The notes under the pieces are model-generated. The model saw only the letters and a list, made by a program, of their open reading frames with translations, was not told the origin of the DNA and searched no databases. From Citrus sinensis (taxonomy: Eukaryota > Streptophyta > Magnoliopsida > Sapindales > Rutaceae): 64,000 bases of DNA. Positions 1-11,700 of this stretch are shown piece after piece. Location: NCBI RefSeq assembly GCF_022201045.2, contig NC_068559.1, forward strand, positions 19,711,501 through 19,775,500, read 5' to 3'. Numbering within the stretch: the stretch's first letter is position 1; each line of letters begins with the position of its first letter. The translations under genes were made by a program, and so were the position numbers.

Positions 1-235
1 TCATTCTTGAGAGTAGCTAAAACAAAGTCTACTGGGCTAATTCATGTGGATGGTTGATGTGGGTGTGATGTTGCTTTAGACTGGAGATAATGCTTATACT
101 TTTATTTGATTGCTATCATTAATCTGATGGAATAAATACGAGTGTTTCTATTAAAACAAAAAAAAAATTATTTTGAATTTGAATTTTGTTTTCGCTTTAT
201 TTGCTAGGGACTAGCAATAAGCTGGTTGGGGGGTG
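1..235 (+). mobile_element. 3' internal end of an LTR retrotransposon
   Basis: This AT-rich, non-coding stretch leads into a purine-rich run (GGTTGGGGGG, about 224-233) that directly precedes the LTR. That is where a polypurine tract, the plus-strand primer for reverse transcription, should lie. The context around 'gggactagcaataagctggttgggggg' resembles the PPT region of plant Ty3/gypsy Tat/Athila elements as I remember them. No gag or pol coding sequence is visible because the window starts inside the element, so the lineage is inferred. Confidence 0.55.
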
Positions 236-1597
236 TGTTGAGTGTTAGAAAATGCATATTTATAAAGGAGAAAACCGTCATTTTACATTTTAAGTCTTAC
301 TAACAACCCTTACTTTTATATATTTAACCTTCTTGTGATTTAATTACATGTGTTTTATTTTAATTAAGTATTTTATGTATTTTAGGGGCATTATAGTCAT
401 TTCACAATAAAGGAGAGATCAGACGGCAAAACGGACATCACTTTTGAACTCAGGACGGTCGAAAACCTTAGGAGGAGCATAAAAGGAAAAATGACACTAT
501 TCACATGTACGGTACTATTCACGTGTACGGTACTGTATACGTTACTGTTCACGACACTGTTCACATAGACGGATGATGACGTGGCATTGACCGATGATGT
601 GGCATTGACTGATGAGGTGTCACGATCCTGTTGGACTAAAATTCTTATGTACTGTTTATGGTGACGTGGCAGCATATCAGTGGACGAAAAATCTCGCGTA
701 CGGTGCATGCATCACATAGGATTATTTTCAACCAAACCGCGTTACTGTTCAAAGTCGGGTCAAACCGTGTTACTGTTCATCCGCGTGGTCAAACCGTGGA
801 CTGTTGACTGATGACGTGGCGCAATCCTGAGCGTCCAAACTGTTTTTAATCCGATGGCCATGATTTACTCCATGTATCTATAAAAAGGGGGCCTCCACCC
901 CCTAATTTGATATCTCTGAATCCATTTTTGGGATCCATTTTCTGTAATTCCCTCTCCATCTTGTATTTTCTTCGTATTTTAATAAATTCCCATTTTGCCC
1001 CTAGTTCAACTATGAGTGGCTAATTTTCTTTCAAGCTTGGGTTGAAGGTGAAGTCTCAACATGTGTCATGAGCTTAATTTGGTAAATTTATTTTCTCTTC
1101 CCCTCTAATTTTTGTGGATATTTTGACTTCTCGTCGACAAATAATAATAGTCTTGTCTAGATACTGCCTTGGTTACACCGGCTCTCTAGTATAAGGTTAT
1201 TATTATTTGGCACGATAAGCCCTTAGCACCATATTGATTAGAGCGTGGTTCATGAGGTGTGGATTCCCCCCTCATGATTTAATTGGCATTAATACGGATT
1301 ATTTAGCCCATGATGCATGTTGATACGGATCCGAATACCCAAGTACGTCATTTCAATAGAATTATCTTCAATTTATTATCGCAATTGCAATTCCAATTTT
1401 AGAATTTATTCTCGCCATTTTAATTTAATTATTAGCATATTCCAAATCATTTCCACAATAAATCCAACTACCCATTTACAAAATTAATTCTACACACATA
1501 ATTAAAATCCACCTCCTCGTGGGATCGACACTCGTCACCATTAGTCTATACTACAATAGATTCGTGCGCTTGCGAGTACATTAAAATTTGCACAACA
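236..1597 (+). mobile_element. LTR of a Ty3-like retrotransposon (3' LTR)
   Basis: The stretch starts TGTTGAG just after the polypurine run and ends GCACAACA, giving the TG...CA borders of an LTR about 1.36 kb long. A TATA box (CTATAAAAAGG, about 878-888) sits mid-LTR, followed by a leader and a possible polyadenylation signal (AATAAA, 981-986). Upstream of the TATA box are many imperfect copies of ACTGTTCAC and three perfect TGACGTGGC boxes (577, 662 and 812). No ORF inside it looks genuine. The other LTR is outside the window, so its age cannot be judged. Borders are good to a few bases. Confidence 0.65.
878..888 (+). promoter_or_regulatory. TATA box of the LTR promoter
   Basis: CTATAAAAAGG is a strong plant TATA element. 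It lies downstream of the TGACGTGGC boxes and about 100 bp before the AATAAA at 981, an order consistent with U3-R-U5. The function is inferred. Confidence 0.5.
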
Positions 1598-1804
1598 GTT
1601 GTCTATTTATATGTTTAATTTTAGGGAGATTGCCAGTTTCCCCCCTACAGTAATCAACATATATTATTTTTCCCCATTCTACTTTTATAATGGCCAAAAA
1701 CTCCTCTAATAGTATAAGTTTATAATATTACCCTTATTTTCAACTACTCTTTTATTTATATTTTTTCTAAATTAAATAAATCACATGAATAGAAACTAAA
1801 TAAA

Positions 1805-2152
1805 AAATAAAGCATTAAAAAAAAGAAATATATGTTTTGATATGAACAAAAAAATTAATAATAAATTTTTTTATACTTATTTATTTTGTGAAAATTTTCT
1901 TATAATAAATATATAAGAAAATTATTAGTCAAATGATAAAAAAATTATTATAAGAAAACTTGATTGACAAATAAAAATTTATTATAAGATAAATAATAAA
2001 ATATTTTACCTATACTTTTTACATTTAATTTTAAAATATTACAAAATATTTATTATAAGAAAATATTCACAAAATAAATAATTACAAGAAAAAATTTTAT
2101 TATTAATTTTTCTGCTCATATCAAAACATATATTCCTTGTTTTAATACTTAA
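1805..2152. repeat. Long inverted repeat (foldback MITE-like)
   Basis: Two arms of about 108 bp (1805-1913 and 2045-2152) are reverse complements with only scattered mismatches, separated by about 130 bp of AT-rich spacer. The left arm contains 'atatgttttgatatgaac' and the right arm 'gctcatatcaaaacatat'. No coding capacity is present. This fits a non-autonomous foldback element. Superfamily is unassigned because I could not fix a target-site duplication. Confidence 0.6.
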
Positions 2153-2470
2153 TATGGGCATTACATTCAATTATTGACCAAAAATTAGCCGTCATCTAGC
2201 ATATCGGACCCAGTCCAAGCCGAGTTATTATTGATCATTAGTAGAGTCTCATGTTCTTTCTATGATGATCATTCCATGTGGGAGGAATTATTTTTGTAAA
2301 TAAGAAAAAAAATTATGTTATTTATAACAATATTTATTTAATTTAAATTTATTTTTACTATTATTTTCATTTTCTAACTGTTGACAATTGATCACGCCAT
2401 AAAAAATTTAATGGTGGTCTTTTACTTATTTGTGTTCATTTATTTTGTTTTCATTTGAAAATTTGAGTGT

Positions 2471-2637
2471 TGGGGTTTTGTCCATAACCCATGGGTAAAC
2501 CATACCCAAACCATAATAAAATGATTTTTTACATAAAACCCATATCTAAGCCATTTTAATGATTTATCCAACCCAAACTATTTAATTTAGTTTGAATTTG
2601 GATAAACCCATGGGTTATGGGTTTATGCCCACCCCTA
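2471..2637. repeat. Small inverted-repeat element, hAT-like ends
   Basis: The left end (TGGGGTTTTGTCCATAACCCATGGG) is roughly the reverse complement of the right end, which closes with CCCATGGGTTATGGGTTTATGCCCACCCCTA. Both arms share CATAACCCATGGGT. The GGGTGGGCAT-type terminus is common in small plant hAT derivatives. I saw no convincing 8-bp target duplication. A GAT microsatellite (about 2639-2655) abuts the right end. Confidence 0.4.
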
Positions 2638-3044
2638 GTGATGATGATGATGATGCTTCACTAACTTGAAAACCTGAAACGGTCAATTTAAATGAAGAAA
2701 ATAAATAGTGAAAATAAAATCAAGCGGTAATTTTTTTAGTTGTTATTATTATCATCATTTATTTTTTGGGCCCAAAGCGTTCGGAGATAAGCGGAGGATC
2801 GCTTACGAGTGCACGTGGAATGCTTCCACTGTTCCGCTTCGACTTCGAGTTTTGCATGTTTAAACTGTGTTGCACCGTTTTATTAATATCGAAAATAATG
2901 TAAAACCAATATTTCATTTTTTAAAATATTTTAATAACTCTGTTGACAAATAGAATTAAAGTCTATTTCAAAAAAATAGAAAAGAAATTTAGAAGTCTGT
3001 CATGACTGCCTTAGGATGCGTTTGAAATTGAGGTTGGGCAGCTG

Positions 3045-3585
3045 CAGGGGCGTATCTAGCATGTGACTAGTGGGGGCTTGAGCCCCCACTGACAAAAAAA
3101 AAATTTAAATTAAAAAAATATATATATATATTAGTTTTTTAATTAGCCCCCATAAAAAATTTATTAAAATAATCACTATAAATTATAAAATTTAAAATTT
3201 AACTTTTAAGAATTATAAAAACTTATATTTTAATTAAAAATAATGATAGCCCACCACTCAAAATATTTTTAATTCTCAAAAATATGATTAATTCTTCCGG
3301 TCTCTATAATAATACTAGAGCGAATGTTTTCAGTAATGAAACTCATGAAAAATCATCTTTAGAATCATATGGGTTAAATGATAGTTTGATTGTTTATATA
3401 CGAAATAATAAATTTAATAATATTGATAATGAGTCTATTGTATAACATTTTTAAAATATAAAAATGCGTATAGAATAATTATAAATGTATTAGCAAATAT
3501 TTTATATATTCAAAATTTTAGTTTTTCATATTTTACTATTATCTAATTTAGCCCCCGGTAAATTATTTTTCTAGATCCGCCACTG
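3045..3585. mobile_element. Non-autonomous hAT element with perfect 8-bp TSD
   Basis: The 541-bp element starts CAGGGGCGTATCTAG and ends CTAGATCCGCCACTG, near-perfect TIRs. It is flanked by an exact 8-bp duplication GGCAGCTG (3037-3044 and 3586-3593), the hallmark of hAT transposition. It sits inside the left part of the Tourist-like MITE, so it is younger than that element. Internally it has shorter inverted motifs (GGGGGCTTGAGCCCCC) and no ORF. Confidence 0.85.
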
Positions 3586-4367
3586 GGCAGCTGTAATTTG
3601 TGTTTGATAAATTTTAGTTGATATAACTTGGAAGTTATATTGATATGATTTTTCACTTGTATAATAGATAATCTATTATATCTTTAATAATTTTATTAAA
3701 CTTATTATTTAAAATTTATTTTTATTATATATTATTACTTTTTTTTATAATTATGGCCCATTTGTGATTAGTTTTGAGAGACTTAAAAGTGATTTTAAAA
3801 ATCTAAAAGTTAATTTTAGTGTTTAGTAAACAAAAAATTAAAAACATTTTTGTCAAAAGCAACCGTCCTATAGTTGTTTTTTAAAAGTATGGAATGAGTA
3901 CCTTTTAAATTATGATTTTGAGAATCAAAATGGTCATTTAATACAATTCTATAAATATCCTTAAAATTATTACCTAAACCCAAAATTACCCTTATTCAAA
4001 TTGAAAACAAATTAATATTTTAATAATTTTTTGTTATAATTCATCAATATAATTTATTAATATCATTTGTTGGTTGAATTATCATTAAATTTGTTTCACT
4101 ATATTATAAATTTAGTTATCTATTATTTTAAGATAAAAAATTAAAAATTAAAATCAATATATTATAGATTTTATTTTTAATTAAAATTATTATAATACAC
4201 AACTAAAAATATTGAATGTACATGTTTTTATATGTATAAGTAAATTTCATTTTACATTATTTATATTTTAGTCATTTGTTTTCTCTAAGTAATTTTACAA
4301 TAAAATTTACCTAATGTGTATAACTGCTTTCAAAACTTACAATACTTTTAAAAACAAAATTTACCAA

Positions 4368-5208
4368 GGGCTCGTTTGGGATTGCTTTTGGAATGCTTAA
4401 CAGTGATTTTGAAATTTTAAAAGCTAATTCTAATGTTTGGTAAAAAAAAAATCAAAATCATTTTTGTCAAAATTAGCCCCTCCTACAGCTGATTTTGAAA
4501 AGTACGGAAAGAGTAGCTTTAAATTCTGATTTTGAGAATCAATTTTATCCTTTAATACAATTCCATAAATATCGTTAAAATTATTACCTAAACCTAAACT
4601 TATCCTTATTCAACTTGGAAACAAAATCAATATTATAATAAAGTTTTATTATAATTCATCAATATAAATTTATTAATATCAATTTGTTGGTCAAATTATT
4701 ATTAAATTTGTTTCACTATATTATAAATTTAATTATCAATTGTTTTTAAATAAAAAATATATATAATAAATTTTATTTTTAGTAAAAATTATTATAATAC
4801 ACAATTAAAAATATTACATTTACATGTTTTTATATATATAAGTAAATTTTATCCTATATTATGTATATTTTACTCATTTTTTTTCTCTCGTTAGAGTAAT
4901 AGTAAAATTTACCAAACGTCCATAATTACTTTCAAAACTCACAATATTTCTGAAAACAAAATTTATCAAACACTTAATTGATTTTCTTTACAGTTGATTA
5001 TTTTTACAGCATAATTAACAATAATTTTTTTTTTAAAGGTAAGGGGGGTGGGCAAGCCCAAATATAGTTTTTACTCCCCTTACCATCCCCAAGAATCGAA
5101 CCCGTGTTTTGGTAGAAGTTACAGCTGCACTGCAACTAACCCGACCACGCCATTGAGGGCTAGCTAACCGCAATTATTTTAGAAGTTACAGCATTTTCAA
5201 ACTGGCCT
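4368..5208. mobile_element. PIF-like non-autonomous element, copy 2, inside copy 1
   Basis: It starts GGGCTCGTTTGGGATTGC and ends GCATTTTCAAACTGGCCT, complementary TIRs. Flanking CAA occurs on both sides (4365-4367 and 5209-5211). Excising the element rejoins ATTTAC-CAA-ATACTTAACTG, which matches this family's own uninterrupted interior (ATTTATCAAACACTTAATTG at about 4964-4983). It carries a SINE insertion at 5029-5170. Confidence 0.65.
5029..5170 (-). mobile_element. tRNA-type SINE, reverse strand
   Basis: Read on the minus strand, a box A-like TGGCGTGGTCGG (5141-5152) is followed about 40 bp later by a perfect box B core GGTTCGATTC (5093-5102). A tail of A residues ends the copy (T-run at about 5025-5034 on the plus strand). 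That is the pol III promoter and tail layout of a tRNA-derived SINE. Similar 10-mers CAATAATTTT (5019-5028) and CAATTATTTT (5171-5180) flank it as a probable duplication. It is not a tRNA gene, because no cloverleaf forms. Confidence 0.6.
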
Positions 5209-5370
5209 CAAATACTTAACTGATTCTATTCACAAATGATTATTTCTACAACACATCTAATAACAATTGTTTTAAAAGTTATAACATTCCCAAATTGTCC
5301 CTTACAACTTTTTTTTCCACAGCAGCTGCAACTTAAAAGTTACAGTAACTCAATCTCAAATAACACCTTA

Positions 5371-7195
5371 ATATAATTTATTGATATAGTTAATACGATA
5401 TATGTTATAAAAATATATTATTTTGTAAAATTGTGTTACCAACTCTTAATCGGTGAAAAGGACAATTGAAAAAAAATAATTTTGTGTCCGTTTAGGCTTT
5501 CCACATCCAAATTATTGACTTATACTCGATCTAAAAGAATCAAGCAATTTGAAAATTGTTTGTTGATATGAACAAAGTCAAGGAAAACCATCAAATTATT
5601 TCAATGACTTTGGATATATAATAGCTTCAAATCATATCTTTTTATAAAGATTTTTTTTTATCTCATGGTAGTCTGTTCTAGTCGTCTTATGAAACTTTCA
5701 TTATTGAATTAAACATGCATTTCCCATGTTTCTTGCTATTTACATAGCACCATCAAATGATAGACGTTTTAATTAAGAAACAACCATTCAAATAGGTTTG
5801 AAGGAAAATAATCAAAAGTCCATTCAATGCATTCCCAAATCCATCTAAGAAACAATGAGTCAAATTTTGACATTGAACATTGAACTATTTATAAGATGAT
5901 CTTAGACATATGTCACGTCACATATTATAATTAGATTTAGATTCAATGTTGAGTTGACTTATATTCAATTCTTCATAATATTTTGTCGTACGTGTATATA
6001 TAATAATATACGATTAAAATTTAGTTTGTTTTATACTCTTATTTAATAACTATTACTTATATATTTATAAAAGATTAATAAGAAGAGTTTAACTATTGGC
6101 ACCCCTGTGTACTCCTTGTAAAACCCTCTCCTAATATAATTTCATTAAATGACAAAATAATGAAATACAACTATACCAACTATACCATATACCTCTAAGT
6201 TTCTACATAAATACAACTATATGAAGGCCTCTTACATTTTTTGTCTGCTCACAAATACTTTTGCATTCTATTTTTTTTTAATTTAAAAAATTACATGATA
6301 ATTTTTTGAGGTCGCTTTTAATTCTACTTAATTCATACATATATATGGTTTTTTTTTCAATTAAATATGTATGCTTAAATCATTCAAAAAATTGTTAAAA
6401 AAATGCAATTGAGATTGTTCGGAAGAAACAGAATTTTTTTTTTTTTGTTTTTGAGTCAGAAAAGAAACTGAAAAAATGAAAAAGGATATTTAGGGAATTA
6501 AAATAAGATTTCACAGTAATGGGTTTGAAAAGAAGATTACGGGGTGCTAATAGTCCCTCACTAATAAAAAGGTTACCTAAGCACCTAACCATATCCTAAA
6601 CTGAAAAATGGGAAACTATAGATTCGAATTACCAAACTTAACGGGAAATTCTCTATTTCTCTCTCAGCGTACCAAATCAAAAAATTAAAAGTCGCCTTGA
6701 AAATTAGAGATAGAGACCGTACTCTGACCAGAAACGACACCGCCGTACAAACCCTCTACATATATCATATCTCCGTAGTCTGTATTCCACTCTGGATAAA
6801 GTTTCCTTTAATCTCGCATCTCCATCCGCTAAAATGAAAAAAAAAAAAACCACGTAGACTAAAGCACGCAACGGTTGATCCGAGGACTGTGACGGAGATT
6901 TAACTCACAGACAGTAAAAATAGGAATACTCAGTAAGTTACTAATACTGCATTACTACTGCTGAGTCCAAGGAGATTTTACTTACGCGTGTCGTTTAAAT
7001 AAATAGAGTTAAAAAAGCGAAAGAGAGAGAAAAGGAGAGTAGGTTTTTGTTTTGTTTGTTTGTTTGATTGTTTGGCTTGATTGATCTGCTGCGAATCCAA
7101 AAGGGAGAAAAAAAAAAAAAGGCTTTGAAAGAAAGGGCGGAGCAAAAGAAACGGAGCGAGCCGCAAGAGGATAGAAAGAAGAGTGAAGCGAAGGG
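5371..7195. other. AT-rich intergenic DNA and 5' flank/leader of the GIP1-like gene
   Basis: I see no gene in 5371-6600. From about 6640 the composition changes: pyrimidine-rich CTCTATTTCTCTCTC (6651-6665), then purine-rich GAGAGAGAAAAGGAGAG at 7024-7040 and poly-A runs just before the ATG at 7196. This looks like promoter plus 5' leader. No clear TATA box is present. An intron in the leader cannot be excluded. Confidence 0.4.
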
Positions 7196-8752
7196 ATGGG
7201 GAGTGATAGCAAGAAGAGCAATAATAACAGTAATGTGGCGGGCGGCGCGTCGCAGATTCCGGCGGCCGCTAAGAAGATAGTGCAGAATTTGAAGGAGACG
7301 CTTAACAAGAACTGTACGGACAGCGAGATCTACGCCGTTCTTGTCGAATGCAATATGGACCCCAACGACGCCTTCCAACGCCTCCTCTCTCAAGGTCTTC
7401 TCCGCTTTCTCTTGTTTGCACGCGAAAATTTCAAAGGAAAAAAAGAAAGAAAGAATTTATTTTTGCTTTTCTTGCTGCATTTTGTTTGGTTTTCGAGAAA
7501 ACCGAAACGAAAAAAAAAAAGTCTGATAGAAAGTTATGAGTTTCTCTTTTATGTAGGTCTTGGCGTTATTTTGTATAACATTTTATTTTTTTAATTTTTA
7601 ATTTATTGTGTGCATTTGTTTAGCAATGTTAACTTAGCTTGTTCATATTTTGCTGATTCTTGCATATGAATCTGAAGAGGTCTTCATAAATTAATACAAA
7701 ATTCTAAATTGTGTAGATGCTTTTAAGGAAGTGAAGAGCAAGCGTGAAAGAAGAAAAGAGGTAATTAATTGACAATCTGCAGGTTGTTGTTGTCTTTCAT
7801 TCTTTATTTGTTCTACCTTTCACAGTAATCACTCTACAGTCATAATGTTAATGTTGGGACCAATTATTTTTATTTTAAGTCGTATGAGGAGGTTATAATT
7901 TTATAGAGATGTGACTTTAAAAATTATTGGTTTGACTTAGTCATTCTTAGTCTAAGTCATATAGAGGTAAAGTATGCACACTACATTAATCTTATAGGAT
8001 TGGAAATATCTAAAGTCATCTTAAAAGTCTAAACGTTTGTGTTCTCTTTCATGTTTTTCACTCAATATAATTTCTATAAATATTAGACAATAATTTGGTA
8101 ACAACTCTAAAATATTAAATTATTGTCCCAAGCAAGTTTAGAAAATATTTTATTCCATCTTTAACCTTTAATGTGACATAGCATATATTTTTTTACAACA
8201 TACATATAGTTATTATTATGTGGAAGCAAGTTTCTTAAAACAGGATCCACAAAAACTATAACTTATTACAATGTGAAGTTTATTCTTATTTATAAATGAC
8301 CCAAATTGGGACTATAATTTTTTATGACTATATGGAGATTATTCCTGTATTGAATATCGCTACACAGAAGTTTTACTGTATATTGGATTTTTTATTTTTT
8401 ATTTCATTAGATGAAGGAGACGCAAGAATCAAGGGCTCGGAGTAACAGTGTGACTGCGAATCGCGGAGCTAGATTTGGTAGCGAACAAGCGGTTGGACAA
8501 ACTGGTTCAACAGAAAACAACTATAATGGTGCTTTCTTCTTGCAGTTCAATGTCAAAATCTTGCCTGATGCATGCAACAATATTAACTATTCTTGCTGTG
8601 TGAACATGTACTTCTCATTACAGAGCTTGGTAAGACTGCCAACAAGCGAGAGATGGGTTCAGCAGCTCCATCAGGATCCTCATCATCATCTTATACATAT
8701 CGTGCGACAGGAAAGATTATAAATGAGCAACCTCCAATTCACAGGTTAGTTT

Positions 8753-8783
<31 letters not shown>

Positions 8784-11700
8784 TATCTGATGGGAAAGAT
8801 TTTAAATTTGGTTTCACTATCAAAGCCTTCCATAGTAATGAAGTGAGCATCTAGTTTCTAAATTGGGACTAATTTTAGTTAAGGACCACCAAATTTGTCA
8901 GTTGTTTCATTAGACTCTTACTATCATTTACCCATTTCACATCCCTTTTGCATGTATATATGCCCATTTAATATGATTCTGGATTTTTTCTTCCATGCAT
9001 TGCTATCCATAGATTCCTTTTCAATATAGCCTGAATTTTCTGTGATAAGCTTTACAAATACTGTGGAGATTTCAAAATAACTAGACACTGAAATTGCAGT
9101 ATGTTAGCTTTTGTGCTACAGAGTTTTGCTAAACACTTTGTAACTGAAAGCAAAATTTTATCTGATAGATCATTTTGTGATTTTGGTGGACATATTTACT
9201 GACCGTATAGCATATTGGCTACCGCTAAAATCTAATCAGAATTTGGAAAACTGATATGGTGTAATAACATGGTTTCTGGAAGTGGAAAGGTGATATACTT
9301 AGCTGCAGCAGGATAATTTCCTTCCACTTGCAGTTGTCTGTCTCGGTGCTTGTGGAAAGCAGTTTAAAGCTTTTCAAGTTTCTTGAAGTTTTTTTCTGGT
9401 GGATCTGAAGATAAAATTCCTAGTTAACTGTAGGAAGGGGTTTTCAAGGAAAATTCCTTTCTTAGGCCATCAATGGCATTTGGTTGTGAGTGATTTTGGG
9501 AACTAGAATATTTTTGTCCTGCAAATATGTTTTTGCTAATGTGGGATACATTCTTTTACTACTTTATGCTGCATCTTGCTAAGAGTATTGGGGTTGGAAA
9601 AGTGTTGGTTCAAATTGGACATTTATGTGTTTGTGTATTGTCAGCTTTTCAATTTTTATTCTGTGTAAGTAATCGGATGCTATAAGAATGTGCCAACCTT
9701 TTAACTCAGTTCTGTCTTTCCTTATTAAATGTCTAGCATATTATTTGAGTGCTTCAAATTCTTTTGCAGCGATTTTTTTAATGCTGATAATAGAAGACAG
9801 TTATTAGGAACGGGTGATACTATCTCTTCATCTATGCAAATGTGTTCAGGAAATCAGCCTACTTGGCCGGGCATTTCCAAAGGCCAGGTTTCTCTGGCTG
9901 ATATTGTGAGGGGTAGGCCATTAAACATAGGCTCGCAAATGTCAAGTGAAATATCTTGTACAAGTCAAGCTGCAGTTTTACCAAACTCAATTCAGTATCA
10001 CAACAAAAATCCACAAGTTTTGACATCTCCAGAACTCCATCAAGACCCATACTCTTCACATCCTTCTAATTCTTCGGAGAAAATTCATGGGTGTGGCAGG
10101 AGTGCTGGTCTGCATGATTTTGATGATGAATGGCCTGTGATTGAGCATCTACCTGCTGCCACTGGATTATTAATCACAGATGCATCTGCTACCTCAGACG
10201 CAGATGGGTACTCTAATCGTACTTGCTTATATAGTGATAGAGCTAAATTGTCAAGGCACTCCGAGTCAGATGACATTCAAATATCACAGAGGCATTATGA
10301 TAGTCATAATCAAAGTTCTAACAGCAATGAGTGTGTTTCGGTTCCCAGCAGACGGATTTTTGCAGACGGTGCTGGGGGAGTATCTAATGATGACTTGCTT
10401 AAGGAGACAAGTTCTCATGATTCTCATGGACGCATGTTTCAAGAAGGTAATTATTTTTGTTATCAAATTGATGTTAGTTTGTTATTTTATCTGTATCATA
10501 CAATTGTGTAGCAGACTATTACTATATTAAGTGCGATGCCTTACCAATAACTAACCATAATAGACTTGACTCACCTTTTAAGAATTCTAATTTCCCTTGT
10601 AGTTTTACTTTGCCTGGTTTGTGTTAGTTTTTTATCTGAGACTTTGCTTACTAATAAAGATTTTAGTATGCTATAAAGACTGTTTTAAAATTCAGTTGAT
10701 ACTGGTTTTCGTGATGTACATTTATCCTTGCATCTAAAAGTACACATCTATAAGCAATGGCTTTACTCAAATTTAGTTTCCATCTGATATGCTACATTAA
10801 TCTTTCTGAGAAGTATGTTTTCTCAACTTAATCACTAATCAATCAGCACTTGGACTTTTCTGAATCCAATTTGAGTCTGTGTTGTGGCCTTGTGGGTACC
10901 CTGCCATTAGCAGTAAGTTTTGGGCATCTGTTATCGGTACTTGAGTATTTTTGGTCCATGTATATATATATATATATATATCTTAATAGCAGTATATGAA
11001 ATTTTTTCTGGTAAAATAATCATACTTGTTCATGTCAGTCAATTTTATTCAAATTGAGTGATTTATACGTATTATGTTTCATTTTTGTTGAACATTTGAG
11101 TAAATCTATTGAGCTGGAAGCAGTTTTTTTTGTCTTCCTTTAATATGATCTTGGGTTTTCCATCTTTCTTAATTTTTCAGGGATAGCCAATGTTTCAGAT
11201 TTGCCTTCCCAAAACTACTCTGCATCTTTGAATGATGATGTTGTGTCAGCATTGTCATCAGCTGTGGCCAATTTGCAGCAGCTTAATATAGGGAAAGAGG
11301 AACCAGTAATGCCTCCAACAGAGAATCACAGTGCAGTGGTGCTTCCAAACTATTTGCAAACATTTGCTGCTGATTGTTCACATTTGAGTTTTGGTACCTA
11401 TAAGTCTGGAGTTACTTCTGCATCTCCCACAGTAGTGGCATTTAATCCAATAGAAAGCAATTTGGAGGTCTCAGCAGCAGATGCTCCATCTGCCATGTAC
11501 AACTTCAGGCATGATTAACTTTAGTTTAGTTACAATGCATACTTTTTGGATATTGGTTAATAGGATTTTTCTCTTCCTGTGCAGAAATTCCGAATACCAT
11601 GGTGCTGAGCAGTTTGGTTTTATGCATGATACTCACAGAGTAACTGCAGAAACCAGGAATTATGACCCTCCTGTGTCTTCACAGCCAGAGTTGATGAAGC

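Larger units (their letters stand above)
3754..5301. mobile_element. PIF-like non-autonomous element, copy 1 (interrupted)
   Basis: The TIRs are TGGCCCATTTGTGATTAG on the left and the reverse complement of CATTCCCAAATTGTCCC on the right. TTA flanks both sides (3751-3753 and 5302-5304). It is inserted in the Tourist-like MITE and is itself split by copy 2 (4368-5208). With copy 2 removed, its sequence is colinear with copy 2 at moderate divergence (both contain 'ATTACCTAAACC' and 'TTCACTATATTATAAATTTA'). It has no coding capacity. Confidence 0.65.
3014..5367. mobile_element. Tourist/PIF-Harbinger-like MITE, split by nested insertions
   Basis: The outermost element of a nested stack. The left end is 'ttaGGATGCGTTTGAAATTGAGG' and the right end 'CTCAATCTCAAATAACACCtta', so the TIRs are flanked by TTA (3011-3013 and 5368-5370). 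TTA duplications are typical of PIF/Harbinger. Removing the two inserts (3045-3585 with its 8-bp duplication, and 3754-5301 with TTA) leaves about 254 bp. That agrees with sister copies of 272 and 273 bp at 50931 and 54916, and the rejoined interior (TATAATTA followed by CAACTTTTTTTT) lines up with them. It is non-autonomous. Confidence 0.75.

Noticed and set aside
397-708. Open frame of 103 codons on the minus strand in the LTR, with repeated SSVNAT/VHVNS units
   Set aside because: The repeats are the translation of the short ACTGTTCAC/ACGTG repeats of the LTR promoter. No family, start context or splice context supports a gene.
5029-5170. Possible tRNA gene on the minus strand (GGTTCGATTC box)
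   Set aside because: Box A and box B exist, but no acceptor stem or anticodon arm can be drawn, and a T-run tail plus flanking repeats mark it as a SINE.
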